A DNA stretch of 64,000 bases from Providencia hangzhouensis (GCF_029193595.2 NZ_CP135052.1:558001-622000), one strand, 5' to 3'; numbered from the stretch's first letter, positions 36,334-48,449 are shown. Numbers and translations are program-made. Notes: generated by a model from the sequence alone, not told the origin.

Positions 36334-37128
36334 ATGTTAAATATTGCACTCGAAGCCGCTAAATTAGTCAAAACCATGACAGTAGACGCTTTTGAAGGGG
36401 CGGGAAAGTTTGATTATAAACCCGATCGTTCCGTAGTTACGGAAACGGATACCCGAGTTGAAGAAGAAATTAGGGCATTCTTTGCACAAAAAACACCGAA
36501 TATCGCTGTTTTAGGTGAGGAGTTTGGCTTTGTCGGTGAGCAGCAATTCAGTTCTGGTTGGGTAATTGACCCGATTGATGGTACGCGTGCATTTATTTAT
36601 GGAGTGCCGTTATTTAGTACGTTAATTGCTTATGTGGAAAATGGGGAACCATTACTTAGTGTGATTAGTTTTCCCGCGATATCCACACTCTACTTTGCCT
36701 CACAAGGGGAAGGGTGCTGGGTGCAAACAGCTAGTCAGGCTCCAAGACAGCTTAAACTCGAAAGCCAATCGCCTAAATCATTATCAGAAGCAGTGGTAAG
36801 CGCATCAGGCATTCATAATAGTAATTATAATTCCCGAGAAGGGTCGCAAATTTATCATTTGGATGCGGTTGTGGGCCAAGCAAGGGACTTCATTTTTGCT
36901 AATGACGCTTATCAGCATGCCATGGTTGCCAGCGGTCGCATTCATGGTGCGATTGATACCATTATGAAACCTTGGGATAGTGCGGCACTTATTCCGTGTA
37001 TCCGAGAGGCGGGCGGGGAAGTTTGTGCATTAAATGGACAGCGTAAGCAAGCCATGTTTGCGGGAAGCTTGCTATCAGCCGCAACGCCAGAATTAGCTGA
37101 GCAAATTATTGAGTTGATGAATAGTTGA
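36334..37128 (+). CDS. Inositol-monophosphatase-family phosphatase
   Basis: This 264-residue magnesium-dependent phosphatase of the IMPase/FIG superfamily has all three metal motifs: GEEFG (61-65), DPIDGT (79-84) and 'KPWDSAALIPCIREAGG' near 210-226. Possible substrates are histidinol phosphate (HisN type), inositol phosphate or 3'-phosphoadenosine phosphate. The motif set alone does not decide. The frame opens at 36319, but GAGG within it serves ATG 36334. It has 101 bases of upstream space and a stem-loop after the stop, so it may be its own unit. Confidence 0.85.
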   Translation: MLNIALEAAKLVKTMTVDAFEGAGKFDYKPDRSVVTETDTRVEEEIRAFFAQKTPNIAVLGEEFGFVGEQQFSSGWVIDPIDGTRAFIYGVPLFSTLIAYVENGEPLLSVISFPAISTLYFASQGEGCWVQTASQAPRQLKLESQSPKSLSEAVVSASGIHNSNYNSREGSQIYHLDAVVGQARDFIFANDAYQHAMVASGRIHGAIDTIMKPWDSAALIPCIREAGGEVCALNGQRKQAMFAGSLLSAATPELAEQIIELMNS

Positions 37129-37136
37129 AGATGAGA

Positions 37137-37160
37137 GCGTGAAGATAAGCCTCTTCACGC
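37137..37160. terminator. Stem-loop between convergent phosphatase and cbrC genes
   Basis: GCGTGAAG pairs perfectly with CTTCACGC across eight bases. T-runs are poor on both strands, so it is a modest two-way terminator. Confidence 0.5.
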
Positions 37161-37177
37161 GATTTAGTTGATATAAA

Positions 37178-37774
<597 letters not shown>

Positions 37775-38008
37775 CTATTAAAGGTTGCGCGAGAAGTAAA
37801 CCAACTTTGGGAAAGCATACCACAAGGCTGCTTGATTATATCTTTTGGTTTTATTCCATTGTGAGTTTCAGATAAAGTACATTGTTCAGTTAATTTGAAT
37901 AAATCGAGCTATATTATTAGCTTTAACCTAAATAACATTGTCGATATGATGCCTTCATCGCAGACAACAAGGGTTGTCTCATCGAATAAAAAATGAAGGA
38001 ATTAGACT

Positions 38009-38218
38009 ATGAACATGTTAAAAACTTTGATGGCAGCTTCTGTATTATCTTTCGTCGCATTTGGTGCATCAGCAGCAACAATCACCGCAACAGGTGATAC
38101 GCTAGCTTCAACAGAAGCGAAAATTGCAGCTAAAGCTAAAGCAGCGGGCGCAGATAGCTATACAATTACCAGTGCTCGTATGGGGAATTTTGTCACAATG
38201 AGCGCAGAAACTAAATAA
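38009..38218 (+). CDS. YdgH/BhsA/McbA-like small periplasmic protein (DUF1471)
   Basis: This 69-residue secreted peptide has a clear signal sequence (1-22, ending ASA) and a single DUF1471 beta-alpha-beta domain ('ITATGDTLASTEAKIAAKAKAAGADSYTITSARMG' in parts). Relatives BhsA, McbA and YdgH in E. coli respond to stress and affect biofilm. The ribosome site AAGGAA is strong. A stress-linked role is inferred. It is monocistronic by spacing. Confidence 0.85.
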   Translation: MNMLKTLMAASVLSFVAFGASAATITATGDTLASTEAKIAAKAKAAGADSYTITSARMGNFVTMSAETK

Positions 38219-38355
38219 CGAATTGTGTGAATTCATCTTGTTGAAATATTTTTGATAAAAAGTGGTGTTTTAGGCGCGATAAGCAGATTAAATACCACTT
38301 TTGTTTTATCTGAACCCACATAGAGTACTTTTCTAATCATTGAGGAGTCGTTGAT

Positions 38356-38982
38356 ATGAGTTTCAAATATAACCGCCTAGATAAAGATAATGCAGCTGTA
38401 TTACTTGTTGACCATCAAACGGGTTTGTTATCGCTAGTTCGTGACCAAGACCCAGATAAATTCAAGAACAGCGTGTTAGCACTGGCCGATTTGGCAAAAT
38501 ATTTTAACTTACCAACTATTTTGACTACATCTTTTGAAGATGGTCCTAATGGCCCGTTAGTTCCTGAATTAAAAGAAACATTTCCTGATGCCCCTTTCAT
38601 TGCTCGCCCTGGTCAAATCAACGCGTGGGATAACGAAGAGTTCGTTAAAGCTGTCAAAGCCACAGGTAAAAAACAGCTGATTATTGCCGGTGTTGTGACA
38701 GAAGTATGCGTGGCATTTCCTGCACTATCTGCACTGGAAGAAGGCTATGAAGTTTTTGTGATCACTGATGCCTCAGGTACATTTAACCCGATTACACGTG
38801 ATGCCGCGTGGGATAGAATGTCAAAAGCAGGTGCTCAATTGATGAGCTGGTTTGGTGCCGCTTGTGAATTACACCGTGATTGGCGTAATGATGTGGAAGG
38901 GTTAGGCACTTTGTTTTCAAACCATATCCCTGATTACCGCAACTTAATGACCAGCTATGCACTGCTTTCTGCGAAAAAATAG
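38356..38982 (+). CDS. ycaC: YcaC-like isochorismatase-family hydrolase
   Basis: This 208-residue cysteine hydrolase has the same length as E. coli YcaC and matches it over nearly its whole length. The catalytic Asp is in LLVDHQTG (D19) and the nucleophile Cys in VVTEVCVAF (C118). E. coli YcaC forms an octameric ring pair; the physiological substrate is unknown. Ribosome site GAGGAG. It is probably transcribed alone; a CTCGATA/TATCGGGG stem-loop follows at 39024-39051. Confidence 0.93.
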   Translation: MSFKYNRLDKDNAAVLLVDHQTGLLSLVRDQDPDKFKNSVLALADLAKYFNLPTILTTSFEDGPNGPLVPELKETFPDAPFIARPGQINAWDNEEFVKAVKATGKKQLIIAGVVTEVCVAFPALSALEEGYEVFVITDASGTFNPITRDAAWDRMSKAGAQLMSWFGAACELHRDWRNDVEGLGTLFSNHIPDYRNLMTSYALLSAKK

Positions 38983-39195
38983 TGCGTAACTGGGTATTAA
39001 AATGACATAATTGGTTTAAAAATCCTCGATACGACATTGCTCATATCGGGGGTTATTTCGTTAAATTAACTGAGTTCAGCCGCTCATTTTCGTCATCATC
39101 GCACTTAATTCGCTCTATGTTATAATAGCCTGCTGTTTTTGCTTGGCTCCTTACTTTTGGGGGCTATCCATTTGATTTCAATACACAAGACCACC

Positions 39196-40197
39196 ATGCA
39201 TCAAAATACCTCAAAACAAGGCTACACCAACCTAAACCGATTTTCCGTTGCGCCGATGCTCGATTGGACAGATCGCCATTGCCGTTATTTTCATCGCTTA
39301 TTAAGCAAAAACACCTTGCTGTATACCGAAATGGTCACAACAGGGGCGATTATTTACGGAAAAGGGGACTATCTTGCTTTTAGTGAGGAAGAGCATCCTG
39401 TTGCGTTACAGCTTGGTGGTAGCGATCCTGCCGCATTAGCGCAATGTGCCAAATTGGCACAAGAGCGTGGTTATGATGAAATTAACCTAAATGTAGGTTG
39501 CCCATCAGATCGCGTACAAAATGGGCGTTTTGGTGCTTGTTTAATGGGAGATGCGCAGCTTGTTGCTGATTGTGTGAAAGCCATGCAAGACGTGGTTTCT
39601 ATTCCTGTAACCGTAAAAACTCGTATTGGTATTGATGAGCAAGACAGCTACGCGTTTTTATGTGATTTTATTGAAACTGTTTCTGATAAAGGCGGCTGTG
39701 AAATGTTTATTATCCATGCACGTAAAGCATGGTTGTCCGGCCTTAGCCCAAAAGAAAATCGCGAAATCCCACCACTTGATTACCCGCGAGTTTATCAATT
39801 AAAACGTGATTTTCCTCATTTGACCATGGCGATTAATGGTGGAGTCAAAACGCTGGAAGAAGCAAAAGAGCATCTTCAACACCTAGATGGCGTCATGGTG
39901 GGGCGCGAAGCCTATCAAAACCCGTCTATTTTAACGGCGGTTGATAACCAATTGTTTGGTGAGCACTTTCCTGTCACTAATGGTGTTGACGCTGTTAGAG
40001 CGATGTACCCTTACATCGAAAAAGAGTTATCGAAAGGCGCTTATTTAGGCCATATGACCCGCCATATGTTAGGGATTTTCCAAGGTATCCCCGGCGCACG
40101 TCAGTGGCGTCGTCATTTAAGTGAAAATGCGCATAAAAAAGGGGCTGACTTAGTCGTTGTTGAGCAAGCTCTCGAGTTTGTGACGCGTGGCGAATAG
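39196..40197 (+). CDS. dusA: tRNA-dihydrouridine(20/20a) synthase DusA
   Basis: This 333-residue flavoenzyme reduces uridines 20 and 20a in the tRNA D-loop. The catalytic cysteine is in [16 protein letters not shown] (C102), and FMN-contacting 'VKTRIGID', '[16 protein letters not shown]' and 'INGGVK' follow. The length matches E. coli DusA (about 330). The open frame can be extended to a TTG at 39139, but ATG 39196 starts the conserved region. A strong two-way terminator separates it from qorA. Confidence 0.94.
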   Translation: MHQNTSKQGYTNLNRFSVAPMLDWTDRHCRYFHRLLSKNTLLYTEMVTTGAIIYGKGDYLAFSEEEHPVALQLGGSDPAALAQCAKLAQERGYDEINLNVGCPSDRVQNGRFGACLMGDAQLVADCVKAMQDVVSIPVTVKTRIGIDEQDSYAFLCDFIETVSDKGGCEMFIIHARKAWLSGLSPKENREIPPLDYPRVYQLKRDFPHLTMAINGGVKTLEEAKEHLQHLDGVMVGREAYQNPSILTAVDNQLFGEHFPVTNGVDAVRAMYPYIEKELSKGAYLGHMTRHMLGIFQGIPGARQWRRHLSENAHKKGADLVVVEQALEFVTRGE

Positions 40198-40210
40198 CTA
40201 TCATGTGGGG

Positions 40211-40236
40211 AAAAAAGCGCCATTTGGCGCTTTTTG
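40211..40236. terminator. Two-way terminator between dusA and qorA
   Basis: AAAAAAGCGCC-ATTT-GGCGCTTTTT: a six-pair GC stem with A-runs and T-runs on both sides. Confidence 0.88.
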
Positions 40237-40252
40237 CATATTGAGTCGCTTA

Positions 40253-41236
40253 TTATGGAACCAATAAACTCGAACCTTGGGTTTTTCTTGATTCGATAGT
40301 GAGGTGAGCTTTTTGTGCATCTTTTAAAGCAAAAATTTGTGATTGCGGCACATCTACATTCACTTTTCCGCTTAAAATCATATCAAATAAGGCATTACTA
40401 GCTTGGTCTAGCTCAGCACGGTTAGTCACATAGACACCAAGTGATGGGCGAGTGACGTATAATCCGCCTTTTTGGTTTAAAATTCCTAAGTTTACACCGG
40501 TAACAGGACCAGAAGCGTTACCAAAACTCACCATTAAGCCGCGACGCTTGAGCGAGTCTAAAGAAGCAATCCATGTAGATTGACCGACAGAGTCATACGC
40601 CACATTCACTTTCTCGCCATTAGTGATTTCTTTCACGCGAGCTGCAATGTCTTCTGTTTGGTAATTGATGACTTCCCATGCCCCGGCATCTTTGGCTCTT
40701 AACGCTTTATCTGCAGAACCCACCGTGCCTATCATCTTAGCGCCTAGCGCGTTTGCCCATTGGCAAGCTATCAACCCAACGCCACCTGCAGCGGCGTGGA
40801 ACAGAAAGACTTCGTCACGTTTCAGTTGATATGTCTGATGGAATAAATAATAAACCGTCATGCCTTTTAATGAGCTGGCTGCGGCTTGTTCAAAGGTAAT
40901 ACCATCAGGAAGGTGTGCCACGGCACTTTCAGGGACATTATGGACTTCGCTATAAGCACCTAGAGGGCCTTGCGCATAAACGACACGGTCACCGGGCTTG
41001 AAACCTGTGACATGGGCACCAGTTTTCACAACAACACCTGCCGCTTCTGTACCAAGGCCACTTGGTAGCTTAGCAACAGGGTATAAACCGCTGCGAACAT
41101 AGGTGTCGATAAAGTTAATCCCGATAGCACGGTTTTCTATTTGAATTTCATTATCTGCTGGGTTTGCTGGGGAATAATCTACTAAGTTAAGTACATCAGC
41201 GCCGCCATGCTGCGCGAATTCAATACGTTTTGCCAT
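40253..41236 (-). CDS. qorA: NADPH:quinone oxidoreductase QorA
   Basis: This 327-residue zeta-crystallin-type quinone reductase of the zinc-free MDR superfamily has the same length as E. coli QorA. The Rossmann motif 'FHAAAGGVGLIACQWANALGAK' (in parts, about 145-165) binds NADPH, and 'YDSVGQSTW' is present. The frame begins at 41248, but GGAG sits properly before ATG 41236, which gives the usual 'MAKRIEF' start. It is divergent from dnaB, as in E. coli. Confidence 0.93.
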   Translation of the reverse strand: MAKRIEFAQHGGADVLNLVDYSPANPADNEIQIENRAIGINFIDTYVRSGLYPVAKLPSGLGTEAAGVVVKTGAHVTGFKPGDRVVYAQGPLGAYSEVHNVPESAVAHLPDGITFEQAAASSLKGMTVYYLFHQTYQLKRDEVFLFHAAAGGVGLIACQWANALGAKMIGTVGSADKALRAKDAGAWEVINYQTEDIAARVKEITNGEKVNVAYDSVGQSTWIASLDSLKRRGLMVSFGNASGPVTGVNLGILNQKGGLYVTRPSLGVYVTNRAELDQASNALFDMILSGKVNVDVPQSQIFALKDAQKAHLTIESRKTQGSSLLVP

Positions 41237-41448
41237 GACAATCTCCAATAAGGACTATTCATTTTAATTACAATAACAATCGTTTTATCATAACGCCATG
41301 TTTCAATCAGAAGAATTATAGGTTTGTGCTTTCAGTGATGTATTTTATCTTGTGATTACTTTGCGCAAAGACGCAAAGAAAACCACAAAAAAATAAGATT
41401 GGCGTATACTAAGCGCAGATCGTTAATTATAGACTTGGATATTAATGT

Positions 41449-42861
41449 ATGGCTAAAAAACCCTCATCAAATTTCAAAACGGATGCCCCACGAGACCACC
41501 AAATGGAAGGGTTAAAACTTCCACCACATTCTCTCGAAGCGGAGCAGTCTGTTTTAGGGGGGTTAATGTTAGATAACGAGCGTTGGGATACCGTTTCTGA
41601 ACGTGTGACTCACGCTGATTTCTTTAGCCGCCCCCACCGTACCATTTTCTCACAGATGCAATTTTTGCTTGAGCAAGGCAAACCTATTGACCTTATCACC
41701 TTATCAGAATCACTAGAACAGCAGGGTGAGTTGGATAGCGTCGGTGGTTTTGCTTATTTGGCTGAGCTATCTAAAAATACGCCAAGTGCGGCGAATATTA
41801 ATGCTTATGCAGACATCGTCCGCGAACGTGCGATTGTTCGCGATATGATTTCAGTCGCTAATGAAATTGCAGATGCAGGTTATGATCCACAAGGGCGAAG
41901 CAGTGAAGATCTCCTCGATTTAGCCGAAACCAAAGTATTCCAAATCGCTGAGTCAAGAGCGAATAAAGACGAAGGGCCAAAAGGTATTGAAGCCATTTTG
42001 TCTGAAACTGTTGAAAAAATTGAGCAACTTTACCAACAACCGCACGACGGTGTTACTGGGGTTTCAACAGGTTACCAAGACCTCGATAAAAAAACCGCAG
42101 GTTTACAAGGTTCTGATTTAATTATTGTGGCCGCGCGTCCATCGATGGGGAAAACCACTTTTGCAATGAACTTGTGCGAAAACGCGGCGATGACGGAAGA
42201 AAAACCTGTTTTAATCTTCAGTTTAGAGATGCCAGGAAACCAAATCATGATGCGTATGTTGGCATCATTATCCCGTGTTGACCAAACCCGTATTCGTACT
42301 GGGCAACTTGATGATGAGGATTGGGCGCGAATTTCAAGCACGATGGGTATTTTGATGGAAAAGCGCAATATGTACATCGATGACTCTTCGGGCCTGACTC
42401 CCACAGAGGTTCGTTCACGTGCGAGGCGTATTTATCGTGAACATGGTGGTTTAAGTTTGATCATGATTGACTACCTCCAATTGATGCGAGTTCCTGCTCT
42501 TTCTGACAACCGTACGTTAGAAATTGCCGAAATTTCACGTTCACTTAAGGCGCTAGCGAAAGAATTAAATGTACCTGTGGTGGCTCTGTCGCAGTTAAAC
42601 CGTAGTCTTGAGCAACGTGCCGATAAGCGCCCTGTTAACTCGGATTTACGTGAATCAGGGTCTATCGAGCAGGATGCGGACTTAATCATGTTTATCTATC
42701 GTGATGAGGTTTATCACGATAATAGTGAGCTCAAAGGGGTTGCGGAAATCATTCTCGGTAAACAGCGTAATGGGCCGATTGGTACGGTGCGGTTGACGTT
42801 TAATGGGCAGTGGTCGCGCTTCGATAATTATGCAGGGCCAGCTTATAATGATGAGGACTAA
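41449..42861 (+). CDS. dnaB: Replicative DNA helicase DnaB
   Basis: This 470-residue hexameric helicase drives the replication fork. The N-terminal helical domain ('LPPHSLEAEQSVLGGLMLDNERWD') binds primase and the loader. The RecA-like domain has Walker A ARPSMGKTT near 228-236, Walker B 'LSLIMIDYLQLM', and the 'SDLRESGSIEQDAD' arginine-finger region. The length equals E. coli DnaB (471), with no intein. The gene order dnaB-alr-tyrB is that of E. coli, with an ERIC element inserted after dnaB. Confidence 0.98.
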   Translation: MAKKPSSNFKTDAPRDHQMEGLKLPPHSLEAEQSVLGGLMLDNERWDTVSERVTHADFFSRPHRTIFSQMQFLLEQGKPIDLITLSESLEQQGELDSVGGFAYLAELSKNTPSAANINAYADIVRERAIVRDMISVANEIADAGYDPQGRSSEDLLDLAETKVFQIAESRANKDEGPKGIEAILSETVEKIEQLYQQPHDGVTGVSTGYQDLDKKTAGLQGSDLIIVAARPSMGKTTFAMNLCENAAMTEEKPVLIFSLEMPGNQIMMRMLASLSRVDQTRIRTGQLDDEDWARISSTMGILMEKRNMYIDDSSGLTPTEVRSRARRIYREHGGLSLIMIDYLQLMRVPALSDNRTLEIAEISRSLKALAKELNVPVVALSQLNRSLEQRADKRPVNSDLRESGSIEQDADLIMFIYRDEVYHDNSELKGVAEIILGKQRNGPIGTVRLTFNGQWSRFDNYAGPAYNDED

Positions 42862-42874
42862 ATCCTCATCATAA

Positions 42875-42998
42875 ATACTCGTCATATTTTGCGCTGTCAC
42901 GGTGTTGGCTGCACTCGGCTACGCGAATCATATACTTATGTATGCTTCTTGGATTAGCTCAATCGCCGCCTAGCGACAATGCAAACTATTTAGAGTAT
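42875..42998. repeat. ERIC element, copy 1
   Basis: This 124-base imperfect palindrome has ends ATACTC/GAGTAT and the ERIC core signs 'GTTGGCTGC', 'CATATACTTATGTATGC' and 'TTGCAAACTATTTAGAGTA'-like 3' end. The copy at 48535-48658 is in the same orientation. It lies between dnaB and alr, outside coding sequence. Confidence 0.82.
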
Positions 42999-43152
42999 TA
43001 AAGTTAAACTAGTTTGAATAATTTTTTCTTTATACAGAAACAAGATCGAATGGAAATTGATATTTTTTAGCGTATAACAAATAGAGAATATATTGGGCTG
43101 CCAAAGGGCAGCTTAATTTTTAGCGGGTTTAGAGAAAAAGAACGAGGAAACA

Positions 43153-44235
43153 ATGAAAGCGGCAACCGCATTGATAAACCGCCGCGCTCTGCGACACAAC
43201 TTGCAACGGGTGAAAGAAATTGCACCAAATAGCCAGATGATTGCAGTTGTCAAAGCAAACGCTTATGGTCATGGGTTAGTAGGGGTTGGTCAGGCAGTAG
43301 AAGAGCTGGTGGATGGCTTTGGTGTGGCAAGACTCAATGAGGCGCTACTATTACGGCAGCACGGTGTGATAAAACCGATTGTTTTACTGGAGGGTTTTTT
43401 TGAACAATCTGACTTGTTGTTAATGGCAGAACACCAGATTGACACCGTGATCCACTGTATAGAACAGCTTGAAATGCTAGAAGCCACCAAATTACCCTAT
43501 CCTCTTAAAGTTTGGATGAAACTGGATACAGGTATGCACCGCCTTGGCATACTTCCTAAAGATGCCGAAGGCTTTTATCAACGTTTACAACGCTGCCAGC
43601 AAGTTCAGCTCCCTATCAATATTGTTAGTCATTTTTGCCAAGCGGATGCCCCCCATTTACCGACAACTGAAAAACAAATTGCCTGCTTTAAACAGTTTAT
43701 TGACGGTAAAGAGGGTGAGAAATCCATTGCCGCCTCCGCAGGAATTTTACTTTGGCCAGAAGCTCACTATGACTGGGTTCGTCCAGGGATCATGATGTAT
43801 GGCGCTTCGCCACAAGAAGGGAAAAGTGCAGAAGACTTCGGTTTGCTTCCTGTGATGACACTAAAATCAACATTAATTGCGGTTAGGGAACATGCGGCAG
43901 GACAATGTGTAGGTTATGGTGAAACATGGTGTAGTGACAAAGACACACTGCTTGGTGTTGTTGCAATCGGCTATGGTGATGGTTATCCACGTAACGTACC
44001 TTCAGGCACACCGGTGTTAATTAATGGGCGAAAAGTGCCTATTGTTGGGCGAATTTCCATGGATATGACAGTGGTGGATTTGGGACTAAATGCCGATGAT
44101 AAAGTGGGGGATGACGTTATTTTGTGGGGAAATCAACTACCGGTTGAAGAAATTGCCACACAAACAGGCATTATCAACTATGAGTTACTGACGAAGTTAA
44201 CCTCTAGAGTTGCAATGGAATATGTAGACGAATAG
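43153..44235 (+). CDS. alr: Alanine racemase, biosynthetic
   Basis: This 360-residue PLP enzyme interconverts L- and D-alanine for peptidoglycan. The PLP lysine is in [10 protein letters not shown] (K34), the catalytic Tyr in '[11 protein letters not shown]', and 'SMDMTVVDL' lies in the C-terminal domain. The length matches E. coli Alr (359). Ribosome site GAGGAA. It lies between dnaB and tyrB as in E. coli. Confidence 0.96.
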   Translation: MKAATALINRRALRHNLQRVKEIAPNSQMIAVVKANAYGHGLVGVGQAVEELVDGFGVARLNEALLLRQHGVIKPIVLLEGFFEQSDLLLMAEHQIDTVIHCIEQLEMLEATKLPYPLKVWMKLDTGMHRLGILPKDAEGFYQRLQRCQQVQLPINIVSHFCQADAPHLPTTEKQIACFKQFIDGKEGEKSIAASAGILLWPEAHYDWVRPGIMMYGASPQEGKSAEDFGLLPVMTLKSTLIAVREHAAGQCVGYGETWCSDKDTLLGVVAIGYGDGYPRNVPSGTPVLINGRKVPIVGRISMDMTVVDLGLNADDKVGDDVILWGNQLPVEEIATQTGIINYELLTKLTSRVAMEYVDE

Positions 44236-44337
44236 CCAGCAAAGGGTTATTTTCAGATAACAACGTAAAAATGGCGCTAAATATGGCAAATCATCGCTTG
44301 GTTTATTTAGCGTAAAATAATGATTAGGAGATGTCCT

Positions 44338-45534
44338 GTGTTCGAACATGTTGATGCTTATCCGGGCGACCCAATTCTGTCGTTAATGGATGAATTTAAT
44401 AAAGACTCTCGTGAAAATAAAATTAATTTGAGTATCGGTCTTTACTATGATGGTGACGGGAAAACCCCTGAACTGGCGACAGTCGGTACGGCAAAAGCGG
44501 CGTTAAATAAACTGCCAGCAAGCGCATCACTGTATTTGCCTATGGAAGGTTTGAAAGATTACCGTACTGAATTACAAAAATTAGTATTTGGTGAGGATTG
44601 CCCGCTAATTGCACAGGAACGTATCGCTACCGTCCAAACGATTGGTGGTTCTGGTGCGTTAAAAATTGGTGCTGATTTTTTACATCAATATTATCCCGAT
44701 TCCGAAGTGTGGTGCAGTGACCCAACTTGGGAAAACCATGCCTCTATTTTTTCAGGTGCGGGAACAAAAGTGCATTACTACCCGTACTTTGATGAAAAAA
44801 CCAAAGGCGTTAAATTTGATGAGATGCTAGCGACATTCAAACAATTGCCTGCTAATAGCATCATCCTAATGCACCCGTGCTGTCATAACCCAACAGGCTC
44901 CGACCTGACTCCTGCACAATGGGATGAAGTCACTAAGGTAGCATTAGAACGCAAATTGATCCCATTTTTAGATATTGCTTATCAAGGTTTTGCAGAAGGC
45001 ATTAATGAAGATGCTTATGCTATCCGAGCGATGGTTAAAGCTGGCTTACCCGTGTTTGTCAGTAACTCATTTTCTAAAATCTTTGGTATCTACGGTGAAC
45101 GTGCAGGTGGCCTTTCTGTGATCTGTGAAAACCAAGATGAACGTGACCGTGTGTTAGGCCAGTTAAAAGCGGGTGTTCGCCGTTTATATTCTAGCCCGCC
45201 ATCTAATGGTGCAAAAATTGTTGCTGCGGTATTAACCAACAGCGCAGAAAAAGCCAAATGGTTAGCGGAAGTGGAAGAGATGCGCTTACGTATTTTAGAC
45301 ATGCGTACGGTATTGGTGGATGAGCTAAAAAAAGCATTACCAAACCAAAATTTCGATCACTTATTAAAGCAGCGCGGCATGTTCAGCTACACTGGTTTTT
45401 CTAAAGAGCAAGTGGCTCGCTTGAAAGACGAATTTGCGGTTTACTTGGTTGGAACTGGCCGTGTTTGTATGGCAGGTGTCAATCGCCATAATGTTAAACG
45501 CATTGTTGAAGCATTTGCTGCCGTTAGCCAATAA
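44338..45534 (+). CDS. tyrB: Aromatic-amino-acid aminotransferase
   Basis: This 398-residue class I aminotransferase has the PLP lysine in [16 protein letters not shown] (about 247) and the opening '[19 protein letters not shown]'. It makes tyrosine, phenylalanine and leucine from keto acids. The genome order dnaB-alr-tyrB favours TyrB over AspC. The ATG at 44320 would precede the ribosome site; GTG 44338 follows AGGAG at a spacing of 7 and gives the usual length, so it is chosen. Confidence 0.93.
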   Translation: MFEHVDAYPGDPILSLMDEFNKDSRENKINLSIGLYYDGDGKTPELATVGTAKAALNKLPASASLYLPMEGLKDYRTELQKLVFGEDCPLIAQERIATVQTIGGSGALKIGADFLHQYYPDSEVWCSDPTWENHASIFSGAGTKVHYYPYFDEKTKGVKFDEMLATFKQLPANSIILMHPCCHNPTGSDLTPAQWDEVTKVALERKLIPFLDIAYQGFAEGINEDAYAIRAMVKAGLPVFVSNSFSKIFGIYGERAGGLSVICENQDERDRVLGQLKAGVRRLYSSPPSNGAKIVAAVLTNSAEKAKWLAEVEEMRLRILDMRTVLVDELKKALPNQNFDHLLKQRGMFSYTGFSKEQVARLKDEFAVYLVGTGRVCMAGVNRHNVKRIVEAFAAVSQ

Positions 45535-45552
45535 TTCTTAGCTATCGTAATA

Positions 45553-45583
45553 ATTATCAGGGAACAAAATGCTCCCTGATAAT
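45553..45583. terminator. Stem-loop between convergent tyrB and uvrA
   Basis: ATTATCAGGGA pairs perfectly with TCCCTGATAAT (11 pairs, 9-base loop). T-runs are weak on both strands. Confidence 0.55.
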
Positions 45584-45614
45584 CTTCTTACTTATTTTTT
45601 AATGACCTTTCTAC

Positions 45615-48449
45615 TTAGTAGCCGCGTTCTAAAATCGTTTTTAAGAACCGTGCGGTGTGAGATTTTTCACACTCAGCCACTTCTTCTGGTGTGCCTGCAA
45701 TTAAGATTTCACCGCCGCCACTACCCCCTTCAGGGCCTAAATCGACAATCCAGTCCGCTGTCTTAATGACATCAAGGTTGTGCTCAATCACCACAATGGT
45801 GTTTCCTTGGTCACGAAGCTGATGTAAAACGACTAAGAGCTGTTGAATATCAGCAAAGTGCAGGCCAGTTGTTGGTTCATCCAAAATATAGATAGTTTGC
45901 CCTGTACCGCGTTTAGATAACTCTTTAGCTAATTTCACACGCTGTGCTTCACCACCAGAGAGCGTCGTCGCTGATTGACCGAGGCGGATATAGGATAAAC
46001 CAACGTCCATCAGCGTTTGTAACTTGCGGGCAAGGGCAGGTACGGCATCAAAAAATTCACGAGACTCTTCGATGGTCATATCCAGCACTTCATGGATATT
46101 TTTACCTTTATATTTAATTTCTAGCGTTTCGCGGTTATAGCGTTTGCCTTTACATTGGTCACAAGGGACATACACATCAGGCAAGAAGTGCATTTCAACC
46201 TTAATAACCCCATCACCTTGGCAAGCTTCACAACGACCGCCTTTAACGTTAAAGCTAAAACGCCCTGGGTTATAACCACGAGTCCGAGACTCAGGCACAC
46301 CAGCAAATAGTTCACGCACAGGTGTAAACACACCAGTATAGGTGGCAGGGTTCGAACGTGGTGTACGGCCTATTGGGCTCTGGTCAATATCAATGACTTT
46401 ATCAAAGTGCTCTAAACCTTCTACATCTAAATAAGGGGCAGGGGTGATGGTAGTCGCCCCATTTAATTGGCGTTGAGCAATAGGGAATAGCGTATCGTTT
46501 ATCAGTGTTGATTTACCTGAACCAGACACGCCAGTGATGCAGGTAAATAACCCAACAGGGACTTTTAACGTCACATTTTTCAGGTTATTACCCTTTGCCC
46601 CAAACACCGTCAGCATTTTATCTTTATTAATTGGAACGCGTTTCTGCGGGATATCAATTCTGCGCTCACCACTTAAAAATTTACCGGTGAGTGAATCAGG
46701 GTTTGCGACAATATCTTCCAGTGTTCCTTGGGCAACAATTTGCCCACCATGCACCCCAGCTCCCGGGCCGATATCAATCACATGGTCTGCGGCGCGGATC
46801 GCGTCTTCGTCATGCTCAACGACGATCACGGTATTTCCTAGATCACGCAGGTGGATCAAGGTTTCAAGTAAGCGGTCATTATCACGTTGGTGTAAGCCAA
46901 TTGAAGGTTCATCAAGGACATACATCACACCGACTAAACCTGCTCCAATTTGGCTTGCTAAACGAATGCGTTGTGCTTCGCCACCAGACAAGGTGTCAGC
47001 AGAGCGTGAAAGTGTCAGATAATTAAGCCCAACATTGACGAGAAATTTCAGGCGATCGCCAATTTCTTTTAAAACTTTTTCTGCGATTTGAGCGCGCTGG
47101 CCTGTGAGTTTTAGATTTTGGAAAAATTCCATTGCGTGGCCAATGCTGTAATCTGCGATTTCGGGCAATGTTGTATTTTCAACAAATACAAAGCGCGCCT
47201 CTTTACGTAAGCGCGTCCCATGGCAAGAGACACATGGACGGTTGCTGATATATTTCGCTAATTCTTCACGGACAGCCGTTGATTCTGTTTCTTTATAACG
47301 GCGTTCCATATTATTGAGCACGCCTTCAAAAGGGTGCCGGCGCACAGTGATGTCGCCACGGTCATTACGGTATTTAAACTCAATCGTTTCTTTGCCTGAA
47401 CCATATAAAATAATTTTTTGAATGGCAGGACTCAGAGTGTCATAAGGCGCTTCCACATCAAATTTATAATGCTCAGCTAATGACATCAGCATTTGGAAAT
47501 AGTAAAAATTACGGCGATCCCAACCCCGAATTGCACCACCTGCGAGTGAGATTTCAGTATTTTGAATGACTCTTTCGGGATCAAAAAACTGCTGAACACC
47601 TAAGCCATCACAGCTTGGACAGGCCCCTGCAGGGTTGTTAAAAGAAAATAGGCGAGGTTCAAGTTCCACCATACTGTAGCCGCAAACAGAGCAGGCAAAA
47701 TTGGCAGAAAAAACCAGTTCTTCTGCATTCGCATCATCCATATCCGCGACAATTGCGGTACCGCCAGAGAGTTCTAGTGCGGTTTCAAAGGATTCGGCTA
47801 AACGCTGAGCAATATCATCACGAATTTTAAAACGATCGACAATGACTTCAATCGTATGTTTTTTCTGTAATTCGAGCTTTGGTGGATCGGATAGATCGCA
47901 AACTTCCCCATCAATTCGGGCACGGATATAGCCTTGGCTGGCTAAGTTATCGAGTAACTTAACATGCTCCCCTTTACGTTCTTTAACGACAGGAGCAAGT
48001 AGCATCATTCGGCGATCGGTGGGTTGAGCCAGAACATTATCGACCATCTGGCTAACAGTTTGAGCCGCAAGCGGTATGTCGTGATCAGGGCAGCGAGGTT
48101 CACCAACACGTGCAAATAATAGCCGCAGATAGTCATGAATTTCTGTGATGGTTCCGACCGTCGAACGTGGGTTGTGTGAAGTGGATTTTTGTTCAATCGA
48201 AATTGCAGGGGATAACCCTTCAATATGATCGACATCCGGTTTCTCCATTAAAGAAAGAAACTGGCGAGCATAAGCAGATAAAGATTCAACATAACGGCGC
48301 TGACCCTCTGCATACAGGGTATCAAAAGCTAAAGATGATTTCCCTGAACCAGATAACCCAGTAATAACAATGAGTTTGTCGCGAGGGATGATGAGATTGA
48401 TGTTTTTCAGATTATGCGTGCGTGCGCCGCGGACTTCGATATTATCCAT
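45615..48449 (-). CDS. uvrA: Excinuclease ABC subunit A
   Basis: This 944-residue damage-recognition ATPase of nucleotide excision repair has two ABC units. Walker A motifs are GLSGSGKSS (33-41) and GVSGSGKST (second half), with LSGGEAQR twice. Zinc-binding cysteines occur in 'CSVCGY...CPSCDG' and 'CEACQGDG...CDQCKGKRY'. The length matches E. coli UvrA (940). It is divergent from ssb as in E. coli. A LexA box 64 bases upstream indicates SOS control. Confidence 0.98.
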   Translation of the reverse strand: MDNIEVRGARTHNLKNINLIIPRDKLIVITGLSGSGKSSLAFDTLYAEGQRRYVESLSAYARQFLSLMEKPDVDHIEGLSPAISIEQKSTSHNPRSTVGTITEIHDYLRLLFARVGEPRCPDHDIPLAAQTVSQMVDNVLAQPTDRRMMLLAPVVKERKGEHVKLLDNLASQGYIRARIDGEVCDLSDPPKLELQKKHTIEVIVDRFKIRDDIAQRLAESFETALELSGGTAIVADMDDANAEELVFSANFACSVCGYSMVELEPRLFSFNNPAGACPSCDGLGVQQFFDPERVIQNTEISLAGGAIRGWDRRNFYYFQMLMSLAEHYKFDVEAPYDTLSPAIQKIILYGSGKETIEFKYRNDRGDITVRRHPFEGVLNNMERRYKETESTAVREELAKYISNRPCVSCHGTRLRKEARFVFVENTTLPEIADYSIGHAMEFFQNLKLTGQRAQIAEKVLKEIGDRLKFLVNVGLNYLTLSRSADTLSGGEAQRIRLASQIGAGLVGVMYVLDEPSIGLHQRDNDRLLETLIHLRDLGNTVIVVEHDEDAIRAADHVIDIGPGAGVHGGQIVAQGTLEDIVANPDSLTGKFLSGERRIDIPQKRVPINKDKMLTVFGAKGNNLKNVTLKVPVGLFTCITGVSGSGKSTLINDTLFPIAQRQLNGATTITPAPYLDVEGLEHFDKVIDIDQSPIGRTPRSNPATYTGVFTPVRELFAGVPESRTRGYNPGRFSFNVKGGRCEACQGDGVIKVEMHFLPDVYVPCDQCKGKRYNRETLEIKYKGKNIHEVLDMTIEESREFFDAVPALARKLQTLMDVGLSYIRLGQSATTLSGGEAQRVKLAKELSKRGTGQTIYILDEPTTGLHFADIQQLLVVLHQLRDQGNTIVVIEHNLDVIKTADWIVDLGPEGGSGGGEILIAGTPEEVAECEKSHTARFLKTILERGY

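Noticed and set aside
39139..39195. TTG start for dusA
   Set aside because: The upstream extension is unconserved-looking and ATG 39196 gives the usual DusA length.
45569..45766. Small plus-strand gene after tyrB
   Set aside because: It overlaps the uvrA 3' end in antisense and lacks a ribosome site.
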